In this document: positions 29,507 through 37,104 of the stretch, piece by piece | Layout of the letters: the number at the start of each line of letters is the position of its first letter | How positions within the stretch are numbered: position 1 is the stretch's first letter | Origin: JALRBM01 sp964477195 | Lineage (GTDB): Bacteria; Patescibacteriota; Saccharimonadia; Saccharimonadales; Saccharimonadaceae | Reading direction: 5' to 3' | Assembly: GCA_964477195.1 (NCBI GenBank) | Contig: CAYZCX010000009.1 | Coordinates: 1-37,104 of the forward strand | Length of the DNA stretch: 37,104 bases | Translations under genes and position numbers: made by a program | The notes under the pieces: model-generated | Told to the model about the DNA's origin: nothing | Database searches by the model: none | The model's input: only the letters and a program-made list of their open reading frames with translations

Positions 29507-30244
29507 TTAGAGCAAGCTCTCGAAAGACCTGAGAGTGAAAAGACCGTTCTTCATGGCCTGCCACTGCTGCGGGGAGAACATGAGCTCCCAGTCTTCCAGC
29601 CGGCCCTTGGCGACGTACTCATCGAAGAACGTTCGGTGGACCTCGGGAGGCACGTAGAAGAGCGGATTTCCCTGACTCAAGCCCACATCGATGCAGACTT
29701 TGCCGTTCAGGTGGTCGTCTTCGTGCTGGATAGCGTGAGCCGAGTCACCTTCGTAGCGAGCCGACTTGCCATTTGCGCCGATGACGTCGACGACCTTCCA
29801 TCGTCGGGTCAATGTGGCCACACCTGAAATGGAGACGCACATGTCGATCCTGTCCTCGTATCCTTCCTCTTCGACGGGTTTGACTGTCGGGTTGACGAAA
29901 AGCTGTCCCGGAACACGGTCGTCAGGATGGAGACTCTTCATGGTTGTTGCGGCCACGAAGAGTCGATAGGAGCCCTTGCTCGCAGCAATCAGCTGCGGGT
30001 GGGCCATACCAACTGCCTTCACCTTCGACGGACTGTCGGGATCGACGTGCGAATGCAGCAGTTCCACGTCGGGCTTGATCGAAGCCGACTCGCCGAGTGG
30101 GTGAGCGGGAAGGTAAAGATGTGGTGCATCGGTAGCTGCAATTCCCTCCTTGCGATTGAGGATCGACTTCGTCACAAGCTTCCAGGTGGGTCGCTGCCAT
30201 CCTCGTGGGAGTGATCCACTACCGAGGTAAGTGATATTCGGCAC
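29507..30244 (-). CDS. GC-rich peptide deformylase-like protein
   Basis: All three deformylase motifs are present: GMAHPQ in place of GLAAPQ (about residues 79-84), DMCVS in place of EGCLS (about 134-138, metal-ligand Cys) and QHEDDHLNG (about 175-183, two metal-ligand His and the catalytic Glu). The enzyme removes the N-formyl group from new proteins using Fe2+ or Zn2+. At 245 residues it has about 50 more N-terminal residues than usual. The GTG start has GGAGGAAGGAAG just upstream. GC-rich codons and stand-alone structure suggest acquisition. Whether it acts on all new proteins or special substrates is unknown. Confidence 0.85.
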   Translation of the reverse strand: MPNITYLGSGSLPRGWQRPTWKLVTKSILNRKEGIAATDAPHLYLPAHPLGESASIKPDVELLHSHVDPDSPSKVKAVGMAHPQLIAASKGSYRLFVAATTMKSLHPDDRVPGQLFVNPTVKPVEEEGYEDRIDMCVSISGVATLTRRWKVVDVIGANGKSARYEGDSAHAIQHEDDHLNGKVCIDVGLSQGNPLFYVPPEVHRTFFDEYVAKGRLEDWELMFSPQQWQAMKNGLFTLRSFESLL

Positions 30245-30397
30245 GAAACTTCCTTCCTCCATCAGATTGGGCATGACTATTATTACAACACTGGGGTGAT
30301 AACGCAAGCGTAGGCAGAATGGTTTTGGAAAAAGCCATCAGGATGTTTCTTCCCTCTAGCTTGTGGTATATACTAAGGGGTACATGGGCCTTAACGT

Positions 30398-30631
30398 ATG
30401 ACTGCGACATTAAGATATAACTTTAATACTATCTTTGACTATGATCCAAAGAATGGGATCCTTATCCCTAAATTCAACGTTGAGGTGAATAATACACGCC
30501 TGCCAAAGGGCGTAGCAATCAATCAACGAACGTCGACTGGCGGGCTGAATCTTTTTAACTATATTGGCAGGGCTATGTCTGGGGTGTGGGACGATACCGA
30601 AAAGGTATTGTTTATCGAAGGATTCTTCTAA
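30398..30631 (+). CDS. Unknown small protein (77 aa)
   Basis: Unrecognised; it is beta-rich and polar (YNFNTIFDYDPKNG, LIPKFNVEVNNTRL, KVLFIEGFF), with no membrane segment. TATACT lies 23 bases before the ATG. Its stop overlaps the next start (TAATG), so the two are translated together. Confidence 0.7.
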   Translation: MTATLRYNFNTIFDYDPKNGILIPKFNVEVNNTRLPKGVAINQRTSTGGLNLFNYIGRAMSGVWDDTEKVLFIEGFF

Positions 30632-30948
30632 TGTCTGTACAAGTGCGGCCGCAAGCGGAAGAGTTGCCTGCGGGTGAAAAGCCAGAAAATCCCAAGACCC
30701 TTGCTCGCTTCGATACGCTGGATCGCAAGCTAGCGTCTCTGGGAAAAGGCGTAGGGATTGTTCAAAACACAAACTGGCTTATTGTTATCGTGCTTTTTGT
30801 CGCGCTGCTGGCGATTACCTTTACGGCGGTTTTTACCTTTATTCAGGCAATCAATTCTGACACGCAGTCGAGAAAAGAACTGACGGAGTCGGTCAATCAA
30901 CTTCATACCGAAGTAGAAGTACTTAATAGAACTAATCGATCTCAGTAG
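30631..30948 (+). CDS. Single-pass membrane protein with a coiled-coil tail (105 aa)
   Basis: A charged N-terminal part (LARFDTLDRKLASLGKG) precedes one hydrophobic helix (about residues 48-72) and a C-terminal helix with heptad-like spacing (LTESVNQLHTEVEVLNR). The start ATG overlaps the stop of the 77-aa gene. It may be an anchor or partner for that protein; no family is recognised. Confidence 0.75.
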   Translation: MSVQVRPQAEELPAGEKPENPKTLARFDTLDRKLASLGKGVGIVQNTNWLIVIVLFVALLAITFTAVFTFIQAINSDTQSRKELTESVNQLHTEVEVLNRTNRSQ

Positions 30949-30957
30949 GCAATTTGG

Positions 30958-31512
30958 ATGAGTAAAACGTACGATCAAGCACGTGAAAGATATAAGCCTC
31001 GGCATATTAAAATTCTGTTGATTGCCGAATCTCCACCGCCGTCGGCTGAGATTCAGAGCAGCCGGCAGTTTTATTACACTGATCGAATACGCAAAGATGA
31101 TCGATTATTTACTAATACTATGAAGGCTTTGTATCTAGAAGCGTCTGAAATGACTGAAGTGGAGCTGGAAAAAGATAAAGAGAAGTGGCTACGGCGCTTC
31201 GAGCAAGACGGCTATTATATGATAGAGGCGCTGGAAGTTTCGCAGGAGCATAAGGTAACAAAAAAGCAGCGTCACGAACGAATAAGAGAAGCTCTTCCAA
31301 GTTTGATTGCGCGCGTGGAGAGGTTGGTCAAGTCAGACACGGGGCTTATTCTGATCAAATCAAATGTATTCGATGAGGCTGCGGAGCCACTTCGAAACGC
31401 TGGATTTCACGCGCTCAATACAGAACTGGTCGACTATCCCGGGCAATTTAATCAGCGTGATTATCGTGAAAAACTAGCCGGTCTCGTAAAAAACTTCTTG
31501 CATAAAAACTGA
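30958..31512 (+). CDS. Uracil-DNA-glycosylase-fold-like protein (184 aa)
   Basis: The start of the fold, IKILLIAESPPPS (about residues 17-29), resembles the first motif of uracil-DNA-glycosylase-superfamily proteins of unknown activity. The rest is helical and charged (EVELEKDKEKWLRRFEQDG, HERIREALPSLIARVERLV), with GLILIKSNVFDEA (about 128-140) as a later strand. No second catalytic motif is clear, so enzyme activity is doubtful. It follows the previous gene by nine bases and probably shares its transcript. Confidence 0.65.
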   Translation: MSKTYDQARERYKPRHIKILLIAESPPPSAEIQSSRQFYYTDRIRKDDRLFTNTMKALYLEASEMTEVELEKDKEKWLRRFEQDGYYMIEALEVSQEHKVTKKQRHERIREALPSLIARVERLVKSDTGLILIKSNVFDEAAEPLRNAGFHALNTELVDYPGQFNQRDYREKLAGLVKNFLHKN

Positions 31513-31542
31513 TATACTAAAGTCATCTAACAAGGGGATGAT

Positions 31543-31746
31543 ATGGTAAAAAGCGATCACAACTCAGTAAAGGTAATGAATCAACACGGGCCATTAGGCT
31601 TTGTTATGTTTGTGGCATTCATTGGAGCATTTGTCTATTTTTTGCAGAATACCCATAATTTCGGTGAAGTATTGTTCGCTTTTATAAAAGCGATTGTCTG
31701 GCCGGGCTTTGTCGTCTATCATGCGCTTCAGCTAATCGGTGCCTAG
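31543..31746 (+). CDS. Small membrane protein (67 aa)
   Basis: Two hydrophobic segments (about residues 18-34 and 42-62) follow a polar start. The family is unknown. A GGGGATGAT Shine-Dalgarno-like stretch precedes the ATG. Confidence 0.65.
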   Translation: MVKSDHNSVKVMNQHGPLGFVMFVAFIGAFVYFLQNTHNFGEVLFAFIKAIVWPGFVVYHALQLIGA

Positions 31747-31882
31747 TCGTTCTATGAGTTCTCTCGTGTCGAGGAAAGAGTTGGTGGCGAGTGCTCGGCA
31801 ATAAGTTGACTTCTTAAATCATTAGCGATATATTTGCAGTCACTTTTTACCCGTACTAAAATGAGAGTAGGGGGAATGAAGC

Positions 31883-32062
31883 ATGGCAAAATATGGAGAA
31901 AAAGCACAAGAAAAAGTTGAAAAGACAATGCATGAAATGAAGAAAGGCAAGCTGAAAAGCGGGAGTGGTAAAAAAGTAACAAGTAAAAAGCAAGCAGTCG
32001 CGATTGGCCTCAGTGAAGCACGAAAGGCTGGGGCGAAATTTCCGAAGAAAAAGAAATCATAA
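31883..32062 (+). CDS. DUF6496-type small basic protein (59 aa)
   Basis: The sequence MAKYGEKAQEKVEKTM, KKGKLKSGSGKKVTSKKQAVAIGLSEARKAG (key part residues 22-50) and a Lys-rich end match the short DUF6496 family, common in many bacteria and of unknown function. Its Gly/Ser/Lys-rich centre and high charge suggest nucleic-acid binding, as inference. GGGGGAATG precedes the start by a few bases. Confidence 0.85.
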   Translation: MAKYGEKAQEKVEKTMHEMKKGKLKSGSGKKVTSKKQAVAIGLSEARKAGAKFPKKKKS

Positions 32063-32126
32063 ACCTTTTAGAATTAAGAAGAATGACACTAGAGTAATGC
32101 ATGAGATGGGCGTACAATAAGGGCAT

Positions 32127-33182
32127 ATGAATATGCTTCGCCGGTTTGGACTCAGTGTTGCAGTATTACTTTTTTCGTTTTGTATCTCCGTAGGGGCCTT
32201 ATTTGTAGGTCTGTATGCGGTGTTTGAGACACCACAGTCTTTGAAGCAAGCATTAGACAAAAGCGGAATATATAATATCTCTGCTCAAGATAGCTTGGCG
32301 AGCGAAGAGGCGACCGCTTCGTCGCTGCCCGTGAATGATCCCGGGCTGCAGCAGGCGTTTAGTTCTTCTTTTTCGTCAAGCTTTGTCCGGCAATCCTCCG
32401 AGAAGGTTATAGACAATATATATAACTGGGGACAGGGGAGGACTGCGAGCCCTGATTTCTCTGTTGATCTGAATCAGCCGAAAAACACCTTTGCCGATAA
32501 CGTCGCCGTATATGTAAAGCAGCGCCTCGATAATCTTCCTCTTTGTACGCAGATAATTACACCACCCACGTCGCTTGATGAGCTACTATCGATGACGTGC
32601 CGGCCCTACGGTATTTCAACGGCTGCAATCGCGGAGACGGCGCGTCAAGAGGTGTTAAATACCAAGCTCTTTTCGGATAACAATACGATTGACACAAGTA
32701 CATTTAAGGATGCTGAGGGCAGACCAATGAGCGAACAATTATCCTTTATCCCAGTTGTCCATCAGTATTACCTTGTTTCACTTTATATCCTTCCGTTCAT
32801 TATTCTTCTATGTATTGTGGCTATTATTTTCTGGAGTATCACGAAACGAGCTGGCGTGAAAAGAATAGCATGGATATTGATTTCTATTGGATTTGCGAAT
32901 GCGATTTTTGCAATTGTGCAGGTATGGTTTTTGCATGCGGGCGCTGCAGTATTTGGTACACCTGCGTCGGCGTCACCAGCGGTCTATGACAAGCTCTTGC
33001 TTGTTTTGGAGACGCTTGCGACCGAACTACGCAACTGGTGGCTTGGATTTGGTGTGGGCTTTATGGTAATAGGAATAATGGTGCTCATTATTTTGGCATT
33101 TATTCGACCTAAAAAACCGCTAATGATGGGAAGTGGAAACAAGTACAGCGATACAACGACAGCTAATACAACGACGTTATAG
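32127..33182 (+). CDS. Membrane protein with a large outer domain (351 aa)
   Basis: One N-terminal hydrophobic helix (about residues 10-33) is followed by an extracytoplasmic domain of about 170 residues rich in Ser, Asp and Asn with two Cys (CTQ, TCRP), then three hydrophobic helices (about 218-240, 248-270 and 305-326) and a polar tail. No family is recognised. TACAAT lies eight bases before the ATG, so the message is nearly leaderless. It may belong with the exopolysaccharide genes that follow, but nothing in the sequence proves this. Confidence 0.8.
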   Translation: MNMLRRFGLSVAVLLFSFCISVGALFVGLYAVFETPQSLKQALDKSGIYNISAQDSLASEEATASSLPVNDPGLQQAFSSSFSSSFVRQSSEKVIDNIYNWGQGRTASPDFSVDLNQPKNTFADNVAVYVKQRLDNLPLCTQIITPPTSLDELLSMTCRPYGISTAAIAETARQEVLNTKLFSDNNTIDTSTFKDAEGRPMSEQLSFIPVVHQYYLVSLYILPFIILLCIVAIIFWSITKRAGVKRIAWILISIGFANAIFAIVQVWFLHAGAAVFGTPASASPAVYDKLLLVLETLATELRNWWLGFGVGFMVIGIMVLIILAFIRPKKPLMMGSGNKYSDTTTANTTTL

Positions 33183-33348
33183 CGATTTCCTTCGTGAAAA
33201 ATAATCCTCACTCCGTATATGGGGTGGATCTTGTAAAAAATGCAACAAAAGTGACAGACATCACTTCATTGCTATAGAAAAGATAGCACTATACAGGCAT
33301 GACTTTAAATTAAGCGGGCCTGATAGGGGTCACCCCGGAGGAGGGGGT

Positions 33349-34464
33349 ATGCACACGGAATCAGCTAACAGAACTTACCCGAGGCGTCAGCGTTTGGCAC
33401 TCCTTTTACCCGGTCATAACGAAGAACTGATTCTTGCAACAACGATACGATCAGCTATTGCCGCTGGACTTGCTGCGCGTGATATTTACGTTGTCGACGA
33501 TGATTCAAATGATAAAACTCGCGCTATAGCACTAGAGATGCTCGGAGAAGAAAATGTACTGACAGTTTCGCGCAGTGGCAAGGCTGGGGCTGTGTATCAG
33601 GCAATCTCACATTTTTCGATTACTAAAAAATATGTATGGTTGCATGTAGCAGACGCAGATAGTATTTTTTGCAAAGATTATTTTCGAATTTATAAAAAGC
33701 ATTTGAACGGACACAAATGGGTTGCCGCGGTTGGGTTTGTTCAGAGCATGCCAGGAAATTGGATATCGATATATCGTAGTTTTAGTTATACGTATGGACA
33801 ACATATTTTTCGACGAATACAGTCATGGGTTGGTGCGATTGCGGTGCTTCCGGGTCCAGTGACGTGCTTCAAGACGGATATCATAAAAGAGCTAAACTTC
33901 ACCACGGAGAGTCTGACTGAAGATTTTGACCTGACACTGCAGATACATCGCAAGCATCTAGGAAAAATAAGGTTCATTCCCGAAGCAGTCAACTTTACGC
34001 AAGATCCACGAACACTCCATGATTTTATTATGCAAACACTGAGATGGCAGCGTGGATTTTTTCAGGGGCTTCGAAAGTATCGAGTATGTCTTCGGCCACA
34101 CATGATTGATTTTGGCGTCGGATACCAAATGGGGGAGACGATTTATTATTTTATCCAAATGCTTATTATATTGCCGATAATTATCATTGTGACGCAGAGT
34201 CTCAAAACGCCTATTGCGATTGTCAGCGCGGATTTTATCGCGATCATAGTACTTGCATTTTTCTCAGCGTATGTTTCGCGGCGACCCCGAATTCTTTTGG
34301 CGTTATCTTACTTTTATGTACTGCGCTTTTTGGAGTTAGCGATATTTGTATGGGCATTTTTTGAAGTGATTGTTTTTCAGCGTTACAAAACTGTTGGCCA
34401 TGGCTGGCAGACCGAAGGGCGCCGATACGAAATCACTATGAAAAGTCCGGGAGATGTGAAGTGA
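33349..34464 (+). CDS. Processive family 2 glycosyltransferase (PgaC/IcaA-like)
   Basis: GT2 synthases polymerise sugars from UDP-sugars at the membrane. The motifs are LLLPGHNEE (about residues 18-26), VVDDDSND (about 48-55), VADADS (about 100-105), TEDFDLT (about 187-193) and the processivity motif QTLRW (about 228-232). Three hydrophobic helices follow (about 262-285, 290-312 and 322-343). Length 371 is near the PgaC/IcaA type (about 410). GGAGGAGG lies before the ATG in a leader with a GGGG-TCA-CCCC hairpin; TGCTAT/ATAGCA (33270-33288) is an inverted repeat upstream. Translation is coupled to the deacetylase (GTGA overlap). Confidence 0.93.
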   Translation: MHTESANRTYPRRQRLALLLPGHNEELILATTIRSAIAAGLAARDIYVVDDDSNDKTRAIALEMLGEENVLTVSRSGKAGAVYQAISHFSITKKYVWLHVADADSIFCKDYFRIYKKHLNGHKWVAAVGFVQSMPGNWISIYRSFSYTYGQHIFRRIQSWVGAIAVLPGPVTCFKTDIIKELNFTTESLTEDFDLTLQIHRKHLGKIRFIPEAVNFTQDPRTLHDFIMQTLRWQRGFFQGLRKYRVCLRPHMIDFGVGYQMGETIYYFIQMLIILPIIIIVTQSLKTPIAIVSADFIAIIVLAFFSAYVSRRPRILLALSYFYVLRFLELAIFVWAFFEVIVFQRYKTVGHGWQTEGRRYEITMKSPGDVK

Positions 34465-35840
34465 AAAAACGCAAACTCGGGTACTGGAAGACTATCAAAT
34501 CGATGACACCACTCGTTTTATTTTGTGGGGTCATTGCCGGAGCGTATGTGTTGTATCGAGTTTTTCTAGTGGGTTTTTCGGCGGTAACATTAGAACGTAG
34601 TTTTGAGACACCGGCGCGGAGTGTTGTATGCGCGGCCGACGATAGTCATCTCCATGATCCCGATTTACTTTTATCGGATGCGTATCAAAATAGAATTAGA
34701 AGCCAGCAAGCCTTTACGCCTAACCTCATTAGGAACTCCCTTATGACTGAAAATGGTATCGACCTCGGGCAGCCAAATTATTATAGTCATGGAATCGAAA
34801 ATGAAAATAGTAATTATGAAGTTTTGAGTGAAGCGGATAAGACGCCGTTTTTGCGGATAACCAATACAAAAAAAGATTCCTCACCAGACGAACAGCCAGC
34901 CTGGGCACCTGACATAACGACCATTGAGTCGGGAAAAACCTATGCATACGGATTTCAGTATCGGAGTGATAAGCCCGTTCAAGCTACCGTGGAATATATA
35001 GACAAGGAAGGAAAAGCGCATTATCGCAATGTCGGTGTTTTGCAATCTTCAAGTACATGGCGCCAGTTTACTGCGCATCTAGATTGGGACGCGACCGCAT
35101 TTCGGGCGGTTGCGACAACCATGGGAGATGGGTATGTAGATACGCGAGCCTATGATATCTATCAAATTTCAGATGCAAAACTCAGTGCTGGGCTAGTGAG
35201 TATTACGTTTGATGATGGATGGGAGAGTGTCGAGGATGGGGCGAAGAAACTGCTTGACGCGTATAAGTTTCGTACGACGCAGTATATTATCAGCGACGTT
35301 GCGAAACAGCCAGTGGACGGATACATGGGTTTTGACACTTTGAAACAGTTGAAGGCTTCGGGCCATGAGATCGCATCACATAGTTTGACGCACTGTGATC
35401 AAACGTCACTCAGCCAGGCAGAAGTAGAAAAGAATGCCGAACAAAGTAAAAAAACACTTGAGCAGCAAGGCTTGGGGCCTATAAAGAGCTTTGCTTACCC
35501 ACTTGGTCAATACAATCAAATGACGCAAGATGTTTATGTGCGGTATTATGGCTTGATTCGCACTTCAAATGCAGGATATAATGATCGTTACTTTGATGAG
35601 ACAGACATTCACTCAATGGGCGTGTTAGAAAGTACGAGCGATAAAGAGTTTCAATCATGGCTTGAGACAGCGAAGTCTCAACGCCAATGGGTGGTTTTGG
35701 TATATCACAGAGTGAATGAAAGTGGTGCGTATAATGTTACTCGTGATCAGCTTGAGCGGCAACTAGCTATGATTAAAAAAAGCGGACTTCAGGTTCTTCC
35801 TGTGAGTGAAGCTGCGTTTCACATTCGCCCCAGTAGTTAA
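34461..35840 (+). CDS. Exported polysaccharide deacetylase (NodB domain)
   Basis: NodB-type enzymes remove N- or O-acetyl groups from polysaccharide with a metal. The start is GTG overlapping the stop of the glycosyltransferase. A signal anchor lies at about residues 14-36; a jelly-roll, carbohydrate-binding-like domain at about 90-235; and the NodB domain from about 245, with SITFDDGW (Asp-Asp), the metal motif SHSLTH (about 309-314) and FAYPLGQYN (about 349-357). With the GT2 partner it resembles the PgaB/IcaB step of PNAG synthesis. It ends four bases into the convergent next gene. Confidence 0.93.
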   Translation: MKKRKLGYWKTIKSMTPLVLFCGVIAGAYVLYRVFLVGFSAVTLERSFETPARSVVCAADDSHLHDPDLLLSDAYQNRIRSQQAFTPNLIRNSLMTENGIDLGQPNYYSHGIENENSNYEVLSEADKTPFLRITNTKKDSSPDEQPAWAPDITTIESGKTYAYGFQYRSDKPVQATVEYIDKEGKAHYRNVGVLQSSSTWRQFTAHLDWDATAFRAVATTMGDGYVDTRAYDIYQISDAKLSAGLVSITFDDGWESVEDGAKKLLDAYKFRTTQYIISDVAKQPVDGYMGFDTLKQLKASGHEIASHSLTHCDQTSLSQAEVEKNAEQSKKTLEQQGLGPIKSFAYPLGQYNQMTQDVYVRYYGLIRTSNAGYNDRYFDETDIHSMGVLESTSDKEFQSWLETAKSQRQWVVLVYHRVNESGAYNVTRDQLERQLAMIKKSGLQVLPVSEAAFHIRPSS

Positions 35841-36970
35841 ATGTGATCGTAGAGAGAAAAGCCTGTTTGGTCTGTACGAAGTTGGTGAATGAAAGCTTTT
35901 AGAAGGGCGCTATCATCACGAGTAGCTTGAGACGTGTGATTCCAGTATGCCCAGTTGGTATGCTCTGATGTGTCAGATTTATCTTCTGCGAAAATATTAA
36001 TTGAGACGGTCATTCCTTTTTCTCCAGACTGCTTTGCTGCCGTGGCGATAGACTCAAGGAGGGCTTTTCTCTCTGATGTACTAAGCTCGACTCGTTCTTC
36101 TGGCGCATCTGTATACATCGCCTCATAGGTTCCTGTGTTGAACCAAATATCGTGAAGATGCAGTTTTTCAGCAGATTCGATAGCAAGACCCGGAGGGAGA
36201 AAGCGGTCCACGGTAAGGTTGCTATTGCTCGCAGATGCATTAGCAGGAGAATGTGAGGGGAAACCCTGGTATCCAAAACTGTCAACAAGCCCTAGCGGAA
36301 GTGCGTCGACGTAGGGAATAAGACTGTTTAATTCGCCATGACCCCAGTCTGTATCATTGTCGGGATATGTGCGGCTATTGAGCATAAGGCTGATGCGACT
36401 TGTAGGGAAATTGCTTTTTTGAAGCGTTGCTATTTTGATGACGTTTTTTTGGAAGTCCTGTGGGTTAGTGGTGTGCCAAATCGGCGTATTTGCCTCGGGA
36501 AATAATATCCACGTTCCCATTTGCTTGTCTGTTACGCCATTTGCTTTGAGCTGCGCATAATACGAATTGAGTATTTGATCGTGAGCGCCATCACGAATAT
36601 CAGACAAGATAGTCGGAGATGAAAGGCTGGGCTCAAAAACAACGAGTGGTGGAATATTGAAAGAGGCAAATTCTTGCAGTGTTTTTGATAAAGAATTGGC
36701 AAATTGCGTCGCTTCGTCTCTTGTTGTTGGCATACCGGTGAATAACATAAGCCGATCTACGACAGCACCGTGACAGAGCTTTTCATATTCGGCTAGTTTT
36801 TGCAGATTAGCGTTTTGACTCGAAGGAAGCCCTGTATGGACGTTTTGGCCGTTATGACACTCCTGTGATTGAGCGGCGGGAGGATGGGATACATCATGAA
36901 TAAGATGAAGAGAAAGACAAGTCAGCGCTGCGCTAATAAGCAGGTATGTAATGGTTTTTCCCGTACTCAT
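35837..36970 (-). CDS. Exported glycosidase-like protein (TIM-barrel type)
   Basis: An N-terminal hydrophobic segment (about residues 8-25) should anchor or export it. The rest looks like a TIM barrel with strands RLMLFTG, PPLVVFEP, GTWILFPEANTP (about 152-163, a Glu in a GH26-like acid/base position), ISLMLNS and MTVSINIF. I propose a glycoside hydrolase or a relative without activity. It faces the exopolysaccharide genes tail to tail (four-base overlap), so it may cut or trim that polymer; this is inference from position. The -10 box CATACT lies eight bases before the ATG. Confidence 0.72.
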   Translation of the reverse strand: MSTGKTITYLLISAALTCLSLHLIHDVSHPPAAQSQECHNGQNVHTGLPSSQNANLQKLAEYEKLCHGAVVDRLMLFTGMPTTRDEATQFANSLSKTLQEFASFNIPPLVVFEPSLSSPTILSDIRDGAHDQILNSYYAQLKANGVTDKQMGTWILFPEANTPIWHTTNPQDFQKNVIKIATLQKSNFPTSRISLMLNSRTYPDNDTDWGHGELNSLIPYVDALPLGLVDSFGYQGFPSHSPANASASNSNLTVDRFLPPGLAIESAEKLHLHDIWFNTGTYEAMYTDAPEERVELSTSERKALLESIATAAKQSGEKGMTVSINIFAEDKSDTSEHTNWAYWNHTSQATRDDSALLKAFIHQLRTDQTGFSLYDHI

Positions 36971-36978
36971 GTCTCTAC

Positions 36979-37000
36979 AGTATGAACGCTTTGAAGCGTT
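36979..37000 (-). promoter_or_regulatory. Promoter with inverted repeat for the glycosidase-like gene
   Basis: CATACT (36984-36979, minus strand) is the likely -10. The perfect inverted repeat AACGCTT-TG-AAGCGTT (36985-37000) lies directly upstream, within the -35 to -10 spacer, which is a typical operator place. Confidence 0.5.
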
Positions 37001-37027
37001 GTGTCGTGAGTCGTATCACAGCACGGG

Positions 37028-37104
37028 GGCGAAGTGAAACTTCGCCGCCGGCGCTGCCTAGGTGCCCCACGAAGTGCCTGTTAGTTCATCTGATTGATCG
37101 TGGC
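37028..37104 (-). other. Hairpin and probable end of another GC-rich gene
   Basis: GGCGAAGT pairs with ACTTCGCC (37028-37046) in a GC-rich stretch. On the minus strand the last bases of the window read ATINQMN and TAA (37083-37081), which could be the end of a GC-rich gene lying beyond the window. Eight codons are too few to be sure. Confidence 0.35.

Noticed and set aside
1..37104. Recoded UGA, as in Absconditabacteria and Gracilibacteria
   Set aside because: UGA ends several well-recognised genes at the expected length (for example the HAD and GT2 genes), so the standard bacterial code applies.
1..37104. CRISPR arrays, rRNA genes, complete insertion sequences or an integrase
   Set aside because: I saw no regularly spaced repeats, no rRNA-like stretches, and no transposase or recombinase motifs on either strand.

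Overview
The window looks like a chromosome segment of a Candidate Phyla Radiation (Patescibacteria) bacterium, most likely of the Saccharibacteria (TM7) type. The grounds are small tightly packed genes, standard stop codons, and many short membrane proteins of unknown function. Many genes have a -10 hexamer only about six bases before the ATG, so their mRNAs should be leaderless. The lineage call is an inference from style and was not checked against a database.

Layout. 1-3.5 kb: trmD, two small membrane proteins, tRNA-Gln(CTG). 3.5-10.3 kb: an accessory region with HAD, HIT and alpha/beta hydrolases, a methyltransferase, a YdcF-type protein, a MarR-like operon with two paralogous small proteins, four copies of a ~140-bp repeat, and remnants of a zeta-toxin-like kinase and a DUF1579-like protein. 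11.3-19.6 kb: MarR and AraC regulators beside small enzymes (hydrolase, RibD/DHFR-like reductase, VOC), and a pair of exported or surface proteins (LamG and right-handed beta-helix). 20.9-29 kb: MFS transporter, broken TauE-like permease, deoxyribosyltransferase-like protein, NUDIX, nadD, broken HhH protein, broken DUF6766-like membrane protein, double VOC protein. 30.4-37 kb: small membrane proteins, a DUF6496 protein, and an exopolysaccharide locus (processive GT2, polysaccharide deacetylase, convergent glycosidase-like exoprotein) resembling the logic of PNAG (Pga/Ica) systems.

Interspersed through this host background are about ten self-contained genes with clearly higher GC and GC-rich third codon positions (at about 147, 1283, 5780, 10354, 10767, 19749, 20614, 23179, 29155 and 29507, probably another starting beyond 37104). 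Most stand alone. Several have a near-consensus TTGACA-N17-TATAAT promoter. Most have a real leader with a Shine-Dalgarno and an ATG or GTG start, and end in a long perfect hairpin. Their products are unrelated: membrane proteins, a peptide-deformylase-like protein, an acyl-CoA dehydrogenase, a 5'-nucleotidase-like HAD protein and small orphans. Two of them directly abut truncated host genes. They look like independently acquired one-gene cassettes, and the contrast with the leaderless host genes is the most striking feature of the window.

The second unexplained feature is the repeat at 4605, 5446, 8146 and 9936. It has a sharply conserved end that resembles a tRNA 3' end (CCCAGCCA), is followed in every copy by a terminator, and shows third-codon-position variation on the minus strand, as if it encoded a 45-59 aa protein.
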